A DNA stretch of 14,172 nucleotides from positions 1-14,172 of the forward strand of contig DASXTB010000125.1 in NCBI GenBank assembly GCA_036505615.1, written 5' to 3'. Both the position numbers and the translations under genes were made by a program. Source of the stretch: DASXTB01 sp036505615 (GTDB lineage Bacteria; Acidobacteriota; UBA6911; JACQSX01). The notes beneath the pieces were generated by a model. It saw nothing but the letters and a program-made list of their open reading frames with translations, ran no database searches and was not told where the DNA came from. Shown here in pieces: positions 1 to 6,701 of the stretch (its first letter is position 1; the number at the start of each line of letters is the position of its first letter).

Positions 1-1
1 G

Positions 2-265
2 CCGAGCCAGCAGCGGTACCGCGAAATATCCTCCTGCAGCAACTTCGAGGACTTCCAGGCTCGACGCGCCAACATTCGGTACCGCTCAGACGCAAAGTCA
101 AAACCCCGGCTGCTTCACACCTTAAACGGCTCCGGGTTGGCTGTGGGACGAACCTGGCTGGCAATCCTCGAAAACTACCAGCAGGCGGATGGGTCCGTGA
201 AAATCCCCGACGCGCTCGTGTCATACATGGACGATATAACCGAAATCAGGCGAGATATGGCTTGA
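2..265 (+). CDS. serS: Seryl-tRNA synthetase, C-terminal fragment
   Basis: This is the last 87 codons of a class II seryl-tRNA synthetase, which charges tRNA(Ser) with serine in the cytoplasm. The rest of the gene lies beyond the left edge. The frame reads EISSCSNFEDFQARRANIRYR, followed by HTLNGSGLAVGRT and ILENYQQADGSVKIPDAL. These are the conserved class II motif 3 region of SerRS (Ser/ATP site, with the GSGLAVGR arginine that contacts ATP) and the nearly invariant C-terminal end. The protein stops shortly after the IPDAL...Y segment, which is the usual bacterial length. The TGA stop is at 263-265, and a heptamer inverted-repeat block starts directly after it. Its convergent neighbour is efp. 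Nothing looks degraded. The identification is very secure; only the missing N-terminal part cannot be checked. Confidence 0.94.
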   Translation, partial: PSQQRYREISSCSNFEDFQARRANIRYRSDAKSKPRLLHTLNGSGLAVGRTWLAILENYQQADGSVKIPDALVSYMDDITEIRRDMA

Positions 266-434
266 AAGTCGCAAGTCGCAGGTCGCAAGTCGAAGGTCCA
301 AGGACGGCTGGGAGCGCACGCTTCCAGCGTGCTGTTCTTTTAATGGCATCGGCACGCAAGATGCGTGCGCTCCCAGCTCTCCCGGGCACCGCCGGCCTGC
401 GACCTGCGACCTGCGACTTGCGACCTGTGACTTA
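266..434. repeat. Nested inverted repeat with heptamer arms
   Basis: This block fills the space between the convergent serS and efp stop codons. The left arm (about 267-298) is a run of 7-nt units such as GCAAGTC and GCAGGTC. The right arm (about 395-434) carries the complementary units GACCTGC and GACTTGC. Inside these lies a perfect 14-nt inverted repeat, CTGGGAGCGCACGC at 308-321 and its complement at 363-376. Each inner arm also folds into its own small hairpin: GCACG/CGTGC at 315-331 and GCACGC/GCGTGC at 352-368. A transcript from either strand could form a long branched hairpin, so the block may act as a two-way transcription barrier between the convergent genes, although no T-tract is present. 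The ORF that crosses it is translated repeat, not a gene. Confidence 0.8.
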
Positions 435-437
435 GTT

Positions 438-998
438 TTAGCGCGCTCGCTCAATGTAACGGCCATCATTGGGGTCGACGCGGATTCGCTCTCCTTCCTT
501 AATAAAGGGAGGGACTTGGACTACCATGCCTGTTTCCAGTTTTGCCGGCTTGGTGACATTGCTGATGGTGGCACCTTTCAGCTCTGGCTCGGTTTCCACA
601 ACGGTCATTTCAACTACGGAAGGAAGCTCGATACCGATGGGCTTGCTTTCGAAGAATTCCACCTGTATCTTCAAATTCGGTGTCAGGTAATTGACCGCAT
701 CCCCCAAGACTTCGCTGTGCAATGCCAGCTGCTCGTAATTCTGTGAATTCATGAAATGGTGCATGTCGCCATCGCTGTACAGATATTCCATTTCATGTTC
801 TTCCAGCGCCGCTTTTTCCACCGTATCGGCCGCGCGAAACCGAACGTCTGCACTGGCGCCGGTTTTCAGGTTGCGCAGCTTCGTTTGAACCATGGCACGG
901 AGATTCCCCGGGGTATGGTGATGGAACTCAAGAACCCGGTGCGGAACACCCTCGTGAATCAAAATCATTCCTTTACGAATTCTGGTTGCAGAAATCAT
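438..998 (-). CDS. efp: Elongation factor P with Asn at the loop tip
   Basis: EF-P binds between the ribosomal P and E sites and relieves stalling at polyproline stretches. The 186-residue length is standard, and the three-domain layout is visible: an N-terminal KOW-like domain (about 1-62), a middle OB domain (about 66-126) and a C-terminal OB domain ending in the family signature GERIRVDPNDGRYIERAR. The domain I loop reads HHHTPGNLRAM at 26-36. The tip position that is Lys34 in E. coli (PGKGQ) or Arg32 in the rhamnosylated type is Asn32 here, with Arg34 two residues on. No epmA/epmB, earP or ymfI modification gene is visible in the window. The ATG at 996-998 has GGAG at 1007-1010, 8 nt upstream. 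A phosphatase gene lies 169 nt upstream on the same strand. The family is certain; the modification state is not known from sequence. Confidence 0.97.
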   Translation of the reverse strand: MISATRIRKGMILIHEGVPHRVLEFHHHTPGNLRAMVQTKLRNLKTGASADVRFRAADTVEKAALEEHEMEYLYSDGDMHHFMNSQNYEQLALHSEVLGDAVNYLTPNLKIQVEFFESKPIGIELPSVVEMTVVETEPELKGATISNVTKPAKLETGMVVQVPPFIKEGERIRVDPNDGRYIERAR

Positions 999-1089
999 TC
1001 AATTTACTCCCTGTATCCGGATGATTGGACCTTTTGTCCGTTGCGACTCTGCCTCTGACAAGTGCGCGGTGAGCCGCCCGAGAAGTAAG

Positions 1090-1095
1090 AGTATA
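1090..1095 (-). promoter_or_regulatory. Possible -10 box for efp
   Basis: On the minus strand this reads TATACT, five of six matches to the bacterial -10 consensus, about 92 nt upstream of the efp start. No convincing -35 element sits 16-18 nt further upstream. It is a tentative call resting on position and one hexamer. Confidence 0.25.
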
Positions 1096-1167
1096 CGAGA
1101 AAAGGTTTCTGATTGGCACTTCCGGAAGCCCTCCGTTTTCGGATGCGATGACCCGACTGAGCCGCGG

Positions 1168-2007
1168 TCAGGCTTTTTTCAGCTTGGATCGCTTCAACCT
1201 CCCGCCGTGCTTGACCACAATAAGAGTCAGGTCGTCTGAAATCTCGCTGCGAAACCGCTTTACGCGATTGACGATCGCGGAAAAAATCTGCCTCGAGCTT
1301 CTCTTTCGATTTCTTGCGATTGTTTCCACCAATCGGTGCAGGCCAAATTCCTCGCCTTTCCGGTTGGTCGCTTCGACAATTCCATCCGTGAACAGGGTCA
1401 GCACGTCTTCCGGCGCCACATTGATACTTCCCACCCGATACTCGCCGCCGAAATCATACACGGCCCCAAGAACCGGCCCTCCCTCATTCAGTTCTATGAT
1501 TTCGTTATTTCCCTTCAGCACAATGGGCGCCAAGTGTCCGGCATTGATGTATTTAAAGAGACCATCCAGATGCAGCTCACCGTAAAAGGCGGAGATGAAC
1601 TGGTTCGGCTGAGATGAGTTGTACATCCGTTTGTTGATTTCGTTGAACAGAAGCGGGGTGGTCTCTTTCTCATAATGGGACTGGAAGGAAATGCCGGTGT
1701 AGATGGCAGTGTTGAAGTCCCGAATCAACATGGCGGCCGACAGGCCATGACCGGAAGCATCGGCGATGATGATTCCAAACCGGTTTTTGATTCCAAACTT
1801 CCTTTCAAGCTCGACGAAATCGTAAAAATCGCCGCCTACGATAGCCAACGGGACGGTCCTACCGTAAATATCGTAGTCATCAAAAACCACAGTCTCGCTG
1901 GCGGCGGGCATGATTCTTCTCTGCAGGCCCCGCATTGAGATAACGTCATCCTTTAACTCATCCAGGGGAAGCCCGACTAATTCAGTCAATTTTTCAGTTT
2001 TACTCAT
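1168..2007 (-). CDS. SpoIIE/RsbU-type PP2C serine phosphatase
   Basis: This 279-residue cytoplasmic protein is a metal-dependent Ser/Thr phosphatase of the SpoIIE/RsbU class, the type that dephosphorylates anti-anti-sigma factors in partner-switching stress pathways. The metal-binding motifs are in order: GGDFYDF (58-64), DASGHG (83-88), NAGH (155-158), FTDGIVEA (206-213) and DDLTL (258-262). All the expected aspartates are present, so it should be active. Only about 40 residues precede the catalytic domain, so it has no GAF, PAS, HAMP or receiver sensor domain of its own and must receive its signal from a partner or through that short helix. The tail is Lys/Arg-rich (KRSKLKKA). No STAS protein, RsbW-like kinase or sigma factor is visible nearby. 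The ATG at 2005-2007 lacks a strong Shine-Dalgarno; the nearest purine-rich stretch is weak. The family is sure; the target is unknown. Confidence 0.92.
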   Translation of the reverse strand: MSKTEKLTELVGLPLDELKDDVISMRGLQRRIMPAASETVVFDDYDIYGRTVPLAIVGGDFYDFVELERKFGIKNRFGIIIADASGHGLSAAMLIRDFNTAIYTGISFQSHYEKETTPLLFNEINKRMYNSSQPNQFISAFYGELHLDGLFKYINAGHLAPIVLKGNNEIIELNEGGPVLGAVYDFGGEYRVGSINVAPEDVLTLFTDGIVEATNRKGEEFGLHRLVETIARNRKRSSRQIFSAIVNRVKRFRSEISDDLTLIVVKHGGRLKRSKLKKA

Positions 2008-2136
2008 ATTTCTTTTAGTAACTATTCCCTAAGTGCCGAATCTGCCTCAAAAGTGTTGCATTTTATCAACTTCAGCTCTTCCCACGGTGAATTTCCTGCC
2101 TCCCGGTGGGGTTCGACAAGAAAGCCGCGCCAAAAG

Positions 2137-2250
2137 TTTTCCACAGGCCTAGGTGTGAAAATCTTTTTCTAACGGTAATTTATTCTTTTGGAGGGACTTA
2201 AGTGATGCTATCGGTTGTGGAAAAGCCGCCGAAGGAATCACTTTTCCACA
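2137..2250. promoter_or_regulatory. Cluster of three DnaA-box-like sites
   Basis: Exact TTTTCCACA nonamers lie at 2137-2145 (+), 2216-2224 (-) and 2242-2250 (+). The last two form a perfect 10-nt inverted repeat (TGTGGAAAAG / CTTTTCCACA). TTTTCCACA differs by one base from the E. coli DnaA box TTATCCACA and is the preferred form in some phyla. An AT-rich stretch (about 2159-2190) lies between the first and second sites and could be an unwinding element. The cluster sits in the 353-nt gap (2008-2360) between two divergent genes. The same gap also holds two short hairpins near the H1-like gene: TTGCG/CGCAA at 2289-2303 and CTTTCC/GGAAAG at 2320-2339. The region may be a replication origin, a DnaA-controlled promoter or a DnaA-titration site. 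No dnaA, dnaN or rpmH is seen nearby. Confidence 0.45.
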
Positions 2251-2360
2251 GAAATGCGTATAAACTATTTGTCGGGGTAGAAATTCGCTTGCGTTTTTCG
2301 CAAAATCGTTCAAACTTGCCTTTCCTTTTATCGGGAAAGTAAAGCTCAAGGATAAACACA

Positions 2361-2903
2361 ATGAAAACCGCTCGTAAAATCAGGAGAGCCAAGGCTAAGC
2401 CTCGTAGGTTGGTGCGGGTTGTAGCCAGAGCGAAGAGAGTCGTCTCAAGGCCGAGGGTCTCCACAAAGAGGGCCCGGGGGAAAGCTATTAAAGCCAGGCG
2501 GATTCCTCGGCTCATTTCTAGAAAACGGGCTCAAGAGATAACGGTCAAAGTCAAATCTACGACTCCTGAGATTTCCTTAAAACCGCCCGTGGCAATTCAA
2601 GCAAAGAGGAGGGTTTTTCGTTCGCGCGCGGCCCTCAATGGGTGCAGCCGACGGAAACTCACGGCCTTTGCCGAGGGACGGATGGAACTCGATGAGAAGC
2701 TCGACACTCTCTACCATCTGGATCGCTGCCAAAAATGCTGGGATGATCTCTATCTCATTCGCAAGTCGAAGAATGGACAACTGTATAGTCGCAAGACCCG
2801 TTCTTACTCAGAAGCCGACATCAAGGCGCTGGAGAAAGTAAATCTCCCCGCCGAAGAAGAGGACGCCCTGGCAGAAGCAGAAGACGCTTTCGACGTGGCA
2901 TAA
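2361..2903 (+). CDS. Basic-tailed protein with HxxxCxxC motif and acidic end
   Basis: This 180-residue protein belongs to no family I can name. Residues 1 to about 90 are extremely rich in Lys, Arg, Ala, Val and Pro, like a bacterial histone-H1-type tail, and would bind DNA or RNA. Residues 105-130 form a short predicted helix containing H119-x3-C123-x2-C126, the spacing of the zinc site in zinc-binding anti-sigma (zf-HC2) domains. The last 20 residues are strongly acidic. The start ATG has AAGGA at 2348-2352, 8 nt upstream. It is transcribed alone from the region with the DnaA-like sites and ends at a strong terminator. Possible roles are a nucleoid-associated protein or a small regulator; neither is shown. 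The coding call is supported by the RBS, terminator and charge segregation. Confidence 0.8.
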   Translation: MKTARKIRRAKAKPRRLVRVVARAKRVVSRPRVSTKRARGKAIKARRIPRLISRKRAQEITVKVKSTTPEISLKPPVAIQAKRRVFRSRAALNGCSRRKLTAFAEGRMELDEKLDTLYHLDRCQKCWDDLYLIRKSKNGQLYSRKTRSYSEADIKALEKVNLPAEEEDALAEAEDAFDVA

Positions 2904-2926
2904 GGGCCTCTCTGATCCGAAAAAAG

Positions 2927-2953
2927 AAAAGGCGCCGAAAGGCGCCTTTTTTT
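2927..2953 (+). terminator. Intrinsic terminator after the H1-like gene
   Basis: A perfect GGCGCC / GGCGCC stem (2931-2936 and 2941-2946) is capped by a GAAA tetraloop, preceded by AAAA and followed by seven T. The A-tract can extend the stem. The site is 23 nt after the stop codon. Because the stem is flanked by A on one side and T on the other, it could also work on the opposite strand. Confidence 0.93.
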
Positions 2954-2985
2954 GTAATCCCCGCTCTTGCTAGTTTCCTGTTACT

Positions 2986-3084
2986 ATGGGTTTCTACTTC
3001 GCTCTTTTCTTCCTTCTAGCTGCGATCATCGTGATTGCTCTGCTGGTGGCTCTCTACTTCTGGGCAATAGAAGACAAGGACTGA
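2986..3084 (+). CDS. Possible 32-residue single-pass membrane peptide
   Basis: An ATG-to-TGA frame encodes about 25 consecutive hydrophobic or aromatic residues (MGFYFALFFLLAAIIVIALL and on) ending in YFWAIEDKD. This is a clean transmembrane helix with an acidic, charged tail. The FWA(I/V)-then-charged end is reminiscent of short cbb3-oxidase assembly proteins (CcoS) and other respiratory micro-subunits, but the match is too short to assign. It starts 33 nt after the terminator of the preceding gene and stops 7 nt before the convergent stop of the secreted protein, so it fills its gap exactly. No Shine-Dalgarno is visible, which is the main weakness. It may be a real small protein or a chance hydrophobic frame. 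Confidence 0.35.
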   Translation: MGFYFALFFLLAAIIVIALLVALYFWAIEDKD

Positions 3085-3091
3085 TAAAGGG

Positions 3092-3466
3092 TCATTTTCT
3101 ATCCAGGTAAATCTCGTTGATCGCCATTGTCTTCGGGTCAAGAAGAAGAATGACTTTATCTCCCCGCTTCAGCTCCTTTATTTCCATATTTTTTTTCTTA
3201 TTCTTGACCACCGGCTTCTCATTGATGGCCAGCACCATATTTTTCTCGGCTGTTACCGGCTTGACCACCATCCTTCCGGTATCGAGAGCCACGGTGACCA
3301 CTTCAGCTTGCATCACCGGTTGCTTATTTACCTTAATGCCAAGCTCGTTCAGCCGTTTGACCAAAACTTCCCGTTCCTTTTCTTTGGCATCCTTCTCATC
3401 TTGGGCAATCACTGGCAGTAAAAACAAAGCCAACCCCATCGCCACGACCCACGATTTCTTCAGCAT
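3092..3466 (-). CDS. Small secreted protein of unknown function
   Basis: From the ATG at 3464-3466 the product has 124 residues. It begins MLKKSWVV, followed by a hydrophobic core (AMGLALFLLPVIA) and a likely signal peptidase I cleavage before QDEKD, so it should be periplasmic. There is no lipobox Cys. The mature part has a charged helix (about 25-45), then short beta-rich segments with many Val, Ile and Lys residues and a GDKVILLLDPKT stretch that looks like a small beta-barrel (OB/SH3-like) fold. A GTG two codons upstream would also be in frame, but it overlaps the Shine-Dalgarno AAGGAG, which sits ideally for the ATG. The ribosome site overlaps the stop codon of the VWA gene just upstream, so it is probably the last gene of that operon. 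I do not recognise the family. Confidence 0.8.
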   Translation of the reverse strand: MLKKSWVVAMGLALFLLPVIAQDEKDAKEKEREVLVKRLNELGIKVNKQPVMQAEVVTVALDTGRMVVKPVTAEKNMVLAINEKPVVKNKKKNMEIKELKRGDKVILLLDPKTMAINEIYLDRK

Positions 3467-3475
3467 TTCCACTCC

Positions 3476-4750
3476 TTAATGAATTGTTCGGGTTTTCCTT
3501 TTCATGTAGTCCATCAGGATGTACTGTCCCAGATTGAGCGTGGTGGCAAAGTACGCCTTGCCGCGACAGATCTGGGAAACCTTTTTCACGAATTCGACCA
3601 GGTAATGGTCACGGGCCAGCATGAACGTGTTGATCAAAATGCCGTTTCGCCGGCAGTAGCCTACTTCCTTGAAAGTCTCGCCGATGATCATCGGATCCAG
3701 TCCGAACGCATTCTTGTAGATCTGACCATTGGGCAACGTAACGGCAGAGGGTTTGCCATCGGTGATCATAATGATCTGGCGCATGTCTTTTCGCTCCCGA
3801 TCCAGGACGCTGCGCGCCAGACGCAGCCCCTCTCGTGTGTTGGTGTAATAAGGTCCCACCTTCACGTGGGCAAGTTTTTTCAAAGGAATTTCTTCGGCGC
3901 TGTCGTGAAACAGAATTACATGAAGCGAATCGCCCGGGTACTGAGTGCGAATCAAGTGCGAAAGAGCCAGAGCGACTCTCTTTGCCGGAGTGAACCGGTC
4001 TTCACCATAAAGAATCATGCTATGACTGGTGTCCAACAAAAGCACCGTAGCGCAGGAACTCTGATATTCAGTCTGCCGGACCATCAGGTCCGCGTACTGC
4101 AAATTGCTGGACAAGCATGCCAGCACGTCTACTCTCTCTTGCCCCCGGCTGGCAGCCTCCTTGCACTGGCGGGTCATGCTGTTGAGCAAAGTCTCGCTTA
4201 TATCCAGGTTGAGATAGTCGCCAAATTCGTAGGGTTTGCTTGCCTCAAAAGCCTCAACTCCGGTTGACAGATAGTTTGTATCGTGCCGTCCGAAGCTGCT
4301 TCTTCCCAGAGATGCCAACAAATCTTTCAGGGTTTTGAAGCCCAGAAAGTCGACCGTCTTGTCAGTGATCTCAAAGCGGACGGGAGGAGCGTTCTTTCCG
4401 GTTCCCTTGTGCGCGCTATGCTGTGTTGGGGCTTCCTTAAGATATCCCTCTTGCAGCATTCTGCGGATCAAGCCATCCAGAATTTCACGAAACTTCTCGT
4501 TGGGATTCCCGTCTGCGTCCAAAAATTGGTCAAGCTGCTCCTCGGTCAGGAGACCTTGTTCAATCAAAGCATCTATTAGCGCGCGATACAGACTTTCCAA
4601 ATCCAGGTCGCTGGTTTGCCTGTAGAAATTTGAATAGGGGTCAAGAAAACCGCTGTTCAGGAGCTGGTCGCTTAATCGATTGATCAACTCCTCCAGGCTG
4701 ATCGAGTCCCAATCTTCGCCGGTCCAGCGGCCGAATATCACTTTTGGCAT
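3476..4750 (-). CDS. VWA-domain protein, partner of the AAA+ ATPase
   Basis: From the ATG at 4748-4750 this protein has 424 residues. Residues 15-110 are helical and acidic. A von Willebrand factor A domain covers about 233-410 with a complete MIDAS metal site: DTSHS at 240-244, Thr305 (in YTNTREG) and Asp331 (in ITDGKPS). Such VWA proteins work with MoxR/Mg-chelatase-like ATPases as substrate adaptors in metal insertion or protein remodelling, as in ChlD/ChlI or CoxE/CoxD. The matching ATPase is the next gene upstream. The open frame runs on to 4957, but those 69 extra residues are pure translated repeat (GSWVLGFGSWVLGF...), so I place the start at MPKVIFGRW. No Shine-Dalgarno is present, because the repeat array reaches the start codon. 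Translation may be leaderless, coupled or weak. Confidence 0.87.
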   Translation of the reverse strand: MPKVIFGRWTGEDWDSISLEELINRLSDQLLNSGFLDPYSNFYRQTSDLDLESLYRALIDALIEQGLLTEEQLDQFLDADGNPNEKFREILDGLIRRMLQEGYLKEAPTQHSAHKGTGKNAPPVRFEITDKTVDFLGFKTLKDLLASLGRSSFGRHDTNYLSTGVEAFEASKPYEFGDYLNLDISETLLNSMTRQCKEAASRGQERVDVLACLSSNLQYADLMVRQTEYQSSCATVLLLDTSHSMILYGEDRFTPAKRVALALSHLIRTQYPGDSLHVILFHDSAEEIPLKKLAHVKVGPYYTNTREGLRLARSVLDRERKDMRQIIMITDGKPSAVTLPNGQIYKNAFGLDPMIIGETFKEVGYCRRNGILINTFMLARDHYLVEFVKKVSQICRGKAYFATTLNLGQYILMDYMKRKTRTIH

Positions 4751-5004
4751 GGGTCTTTGGTTTTGGGTTTTGGGTCCTGGGTTCTGGTCTTGGTTTCTGG
4801 TCTTGGGTTCTGGTCTTGGGTCTTGGGTTTTGAATCTTGGGTCCTGAAATTTCAACTCCAAAACCCAAGACCCAGGACCCAAGACCCGAGACCCGAAACC
4901 CAGGACCCAAGACCCGAAACCAAGGACCCAAGACCCAAGACCTGACTCGAAACCCAAGACCCAAGGCCCAAGACCCGAGACCCGGAACCCGGAACCCGGG
5001 ATTC
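4751..5004. repeat. Inverted heptamer array between ATPase and VWA genes
   Basis: The tract is almost wholly made of degenerate 7-nt units. On the + strand the left part (4752-4848) is GGGTCTT/GGGTTTT/GGGTCCT-like. The right part (about 4855-5000) is the complementary AAGACCC/AGGACCC/GAAACCC. A short AT-rich turn near 4845-4858 separates the arms, so the tract could fold into a hairpin with arms of about 100 nt. A few units are 6 or 8 nt long. It abuts the VWA start codon and begins about 7 nt after the ATPase stop. The overlapping long frames on both strands, such as the one across 4641-5006, are repeat translations. Confidence 0.9.
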
Positions 5005-5011
5005 AAAAACT

Positions 5012-6484
5012 CTAGTTCAGCGGTTTCTTCACTCTTTGGAAATCTTCGTAAAACCGCTCTTCCCTCTTTTCTTCGCTGCGGCTGTAGCCTCGTTCCTCAC
5101 TGCGGCTGATTTTTTTCTGCGCGTACAATCCTTCCAGCAGAAACTCAGCGGCGGCCACCAGATAACCATCTTCCTTGCTGTGGGATTCCTGGTCATCATG
5201 AATGCTGCAGGCCTTCTCCAGCAAGCCTTGGACTTTCTTCAGTTCTCTGAGCGCAGACTTGGTAGACGCCATACTGTCAAGCTTCAAGGAGCCTCCGAGC
5301 TCAAAGAACTCTATGATTTGGCGTGTCTCGACTCCGAGGAAATATTGAGAAAACAGCCGCAGTATCGCGCCGCGGATCAACTCACGCGCGATATTTTCGG
5401 CGCCGCGCAACTCTCCCTCATACTCGAGCTCCATCTTCCCGGTGATCGCAGGAAGAGCGCTGTAGATGTCGGCCGGCCGCGCAACCGCAACTTTTTCGTC
5501 GCTGACCAGCGCGCGACGCTCCGCGTTGCTGATGACGTTCTCCAAACAACTAATGGGCATCCTCTGGCTAACTCCGGAGCGCTTGTCAACGCGCTGGTCC
5601 TCGCGCGCGAGAAAAGCCACCTGCTCGATAATGCCTCGAATGAATGAGGGAATCATTACACGCAGCTCGGCCTGGCGGTCACTCCAGGCCTCATGCGCAG
5701 TGATGTCCACTCCATCGCGCACCGTTGTCGGGTAATGGGTTTTAATTTCCGAGCCGATGCGATCCTTCAGTGGAGTGATTATCTTGCCACGGGCCGTGTA
5801 GTCTTCGGGGTTTGCGGAAAAAACCATCAAAACATCCAGCGGAAGCCGCACCGGATAGCCCTTAATCTGGATGTCGCCCTCTTGCATGATGTTGAACAGG
5901 CCCACTTGAATCTTGGGCGCCAGGTCAGGCAATTCGTTTATGGCAAAGATCCCGCGATTGGCGCGCGGCAACAAGCCGTAGTGAATGGTAAGCTCGTCTC
6001 CCAGCGTCCGTCCCTCTCTGGCTGCACGGATCGGATCGATATCCCCGATCAGGTCGGCGATGGTCACATCAGGCGTGGCGAGTTTTTCAACATATCGCAC
6101 GGAGCGAGGCAGCCAGGCAACCGAAAGATCATCGCCCAGTTCGTTCAACCGCTCGCGGCAGGCCCGGCACAGGGGGCGATAGGGATCGTCATTGATCTCG
6201 CAGCCGGCCACCACCGGGATCTCAGCGTCCAGAAAAGTCAGCAAACTCCGCAGAATCCTGCTTTTCGCCTGTCCTCTGAGGCCCAGCAGTATGAAGTTAT
6301 GCCTGGATAGGATGGCGTTGACGATGTGCGGCTCAACTGTCTCTTCATAGCCAATGATGCCTTCAAACAGCGAGCCTTGCCGTTCCCTGAGTTTCAGGAT
6401 TAGGTTGCTCCGCACTTCGTCTTTGACGGAGCGAGAGCGATAACCTGACGCTTTTAATTCACCCAGAGAACTCGGTTTTTTCAT
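5012..6484 (-). CDS. Mg-chelatase/MoxR-like AAA+ ATPase
   Basis: This 490-residue cytoplasmic ATPase belongs to the magnesium-chelatase ChlI/MoxR branch of AAA+ proteins. The Walker A motif is GLRGQAKS (68-75). Walker B reads GIFAINE (178-184) with Asn183 where Asp is usual; from memory, NE is normal in this subfamily. A sensor-1 Asn is in SANPEDYT (around 225), followed by a conserved TPLKDR stretch. Before Walker B lies an insert with Cys95, Cys106 and Cys109 (CRAC), which might bind metal. Residues 380-490 are helical and end in a Ser/Glu/Arg-rich tail. It is the first gene of a unit with the VWA protein downstream, the classic ATPase-plus-VWA remodelling pair. The substrate is unknown, and no chlorophyll or cobalamin gene is near, so true chelatase activity is doubtful. 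The ATG at 6482-6484 has no clear Shine-Dalgarno. Confidence 0.9.
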   Translation of the reverse strand: MKKPSSLGELKASGYRSRSVKDEVRSNLILKLRERQGSLFEGIIGYEETVEPHIVNAILSRHNFILLGLRGQAKSRILRSLLTFLDAEIPVVAGCEINDDPYRPLCRACRERLNELGDDLSVAWLPRSVRYVEKLATPDVTIADLIGDIDPIRAAREGRTLGDELTIHYGLLPRANRGIFAINELPDLAPKIQVGLFNIMQEGDIQIKGYPVRLPLDVLMVFSANPEDYTARGKIITPLKDRIGSEIKTHYPTTVRDGVDITAHEAWSDRQAELRVMIPSFIRGIIEQVAFLAREDQRVDKRSGVSQRMPISCLENVISNAERRALVSDEKVAVARPADIYSALPAITGKMELEYEGELRGAENIARELIRGAILRLFSQYFLGVETRQIIEFFELGGSLKLDSMASTKSALRELKKVQGLLEKACSIHDDQESHSKEDGYLVAAAEFLLEGLYAQKKISRSEERGYSRSEEKREERFYEDFQRVKKPLN

Positions 6485-6563
6485 ACAGACAGCGGCCGTC
6501 CATAGCAGGGTATCAGGAACGCATCGGCGGGAGCAAGTCGCCTGAACGTCGAAATTTTTTGTG

Positions 6564-6586
6564 ATTGGACATTCGACATTTTTGGG
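6564..6586. repeat. Short degenerate heptamer trace before gltA
   Basis: In the 217-nt gap between the divergent ATPase gene and gltA, the minus strand reads two to three 7-nt units with a GTC core (GTCGAAT, GTCCAAT). A GTCGAA copy near 6549 forms an inverted pair with TTCGAC near 6573. It looks like a decayed member of the window's repeat family. The rest of the gap must hold the divergent promoters, but I could not place convincing -35/-10 pairs. Confidence 0.4.
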
Positions 6587-6701
6587 AGCTTAGTGCAAGA
6601 TACATGAGTATGGAGTGCCAGCAATGAAAGGGCCGCGCGCGTAGCAGAAACCGTATCATTGTGCAGGCGTTCATTGCGGTTTTTGTTAAGGGAGCAGAGG
6701 A

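Noticed and set aside
469..1058. Plus-strand frames opposite efp
   Set aside because: They are shadows of the efp coding sequence with no family features.
1148..1181. Terminator between the phosphatase gene and efp
   Set aside because: The T-run is the Lys-rich tail codons of the phosphatase on the other strand, and no good stem precedes it.
3467..3472. GTG start for the small secreted protein
   Set aside because: The GTG shares bases with the AAGGAG ribosome site; the ATG at 3464-3466 is well placed and starts the signal peptide MLKK.
4751..4957. N-terminal 69-residue extension of the VWA protein
   Set aside because: The segment is pure repeat translation; the family-like sequence begins at MPKVIFGRW.
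4751..5004. CRISPR array
   Set aside because: The units are 7 nt, degenerate and continuous, without unique spacers, and no cas gene is nearby. The same holds for the other arrays.
4757..5109. Trp/Gly/Pro-rich coding frames on both strands
   Set aside because: They are translations of heptamer repeats; a 7-nt unit with no stop codon stays open in all frames.
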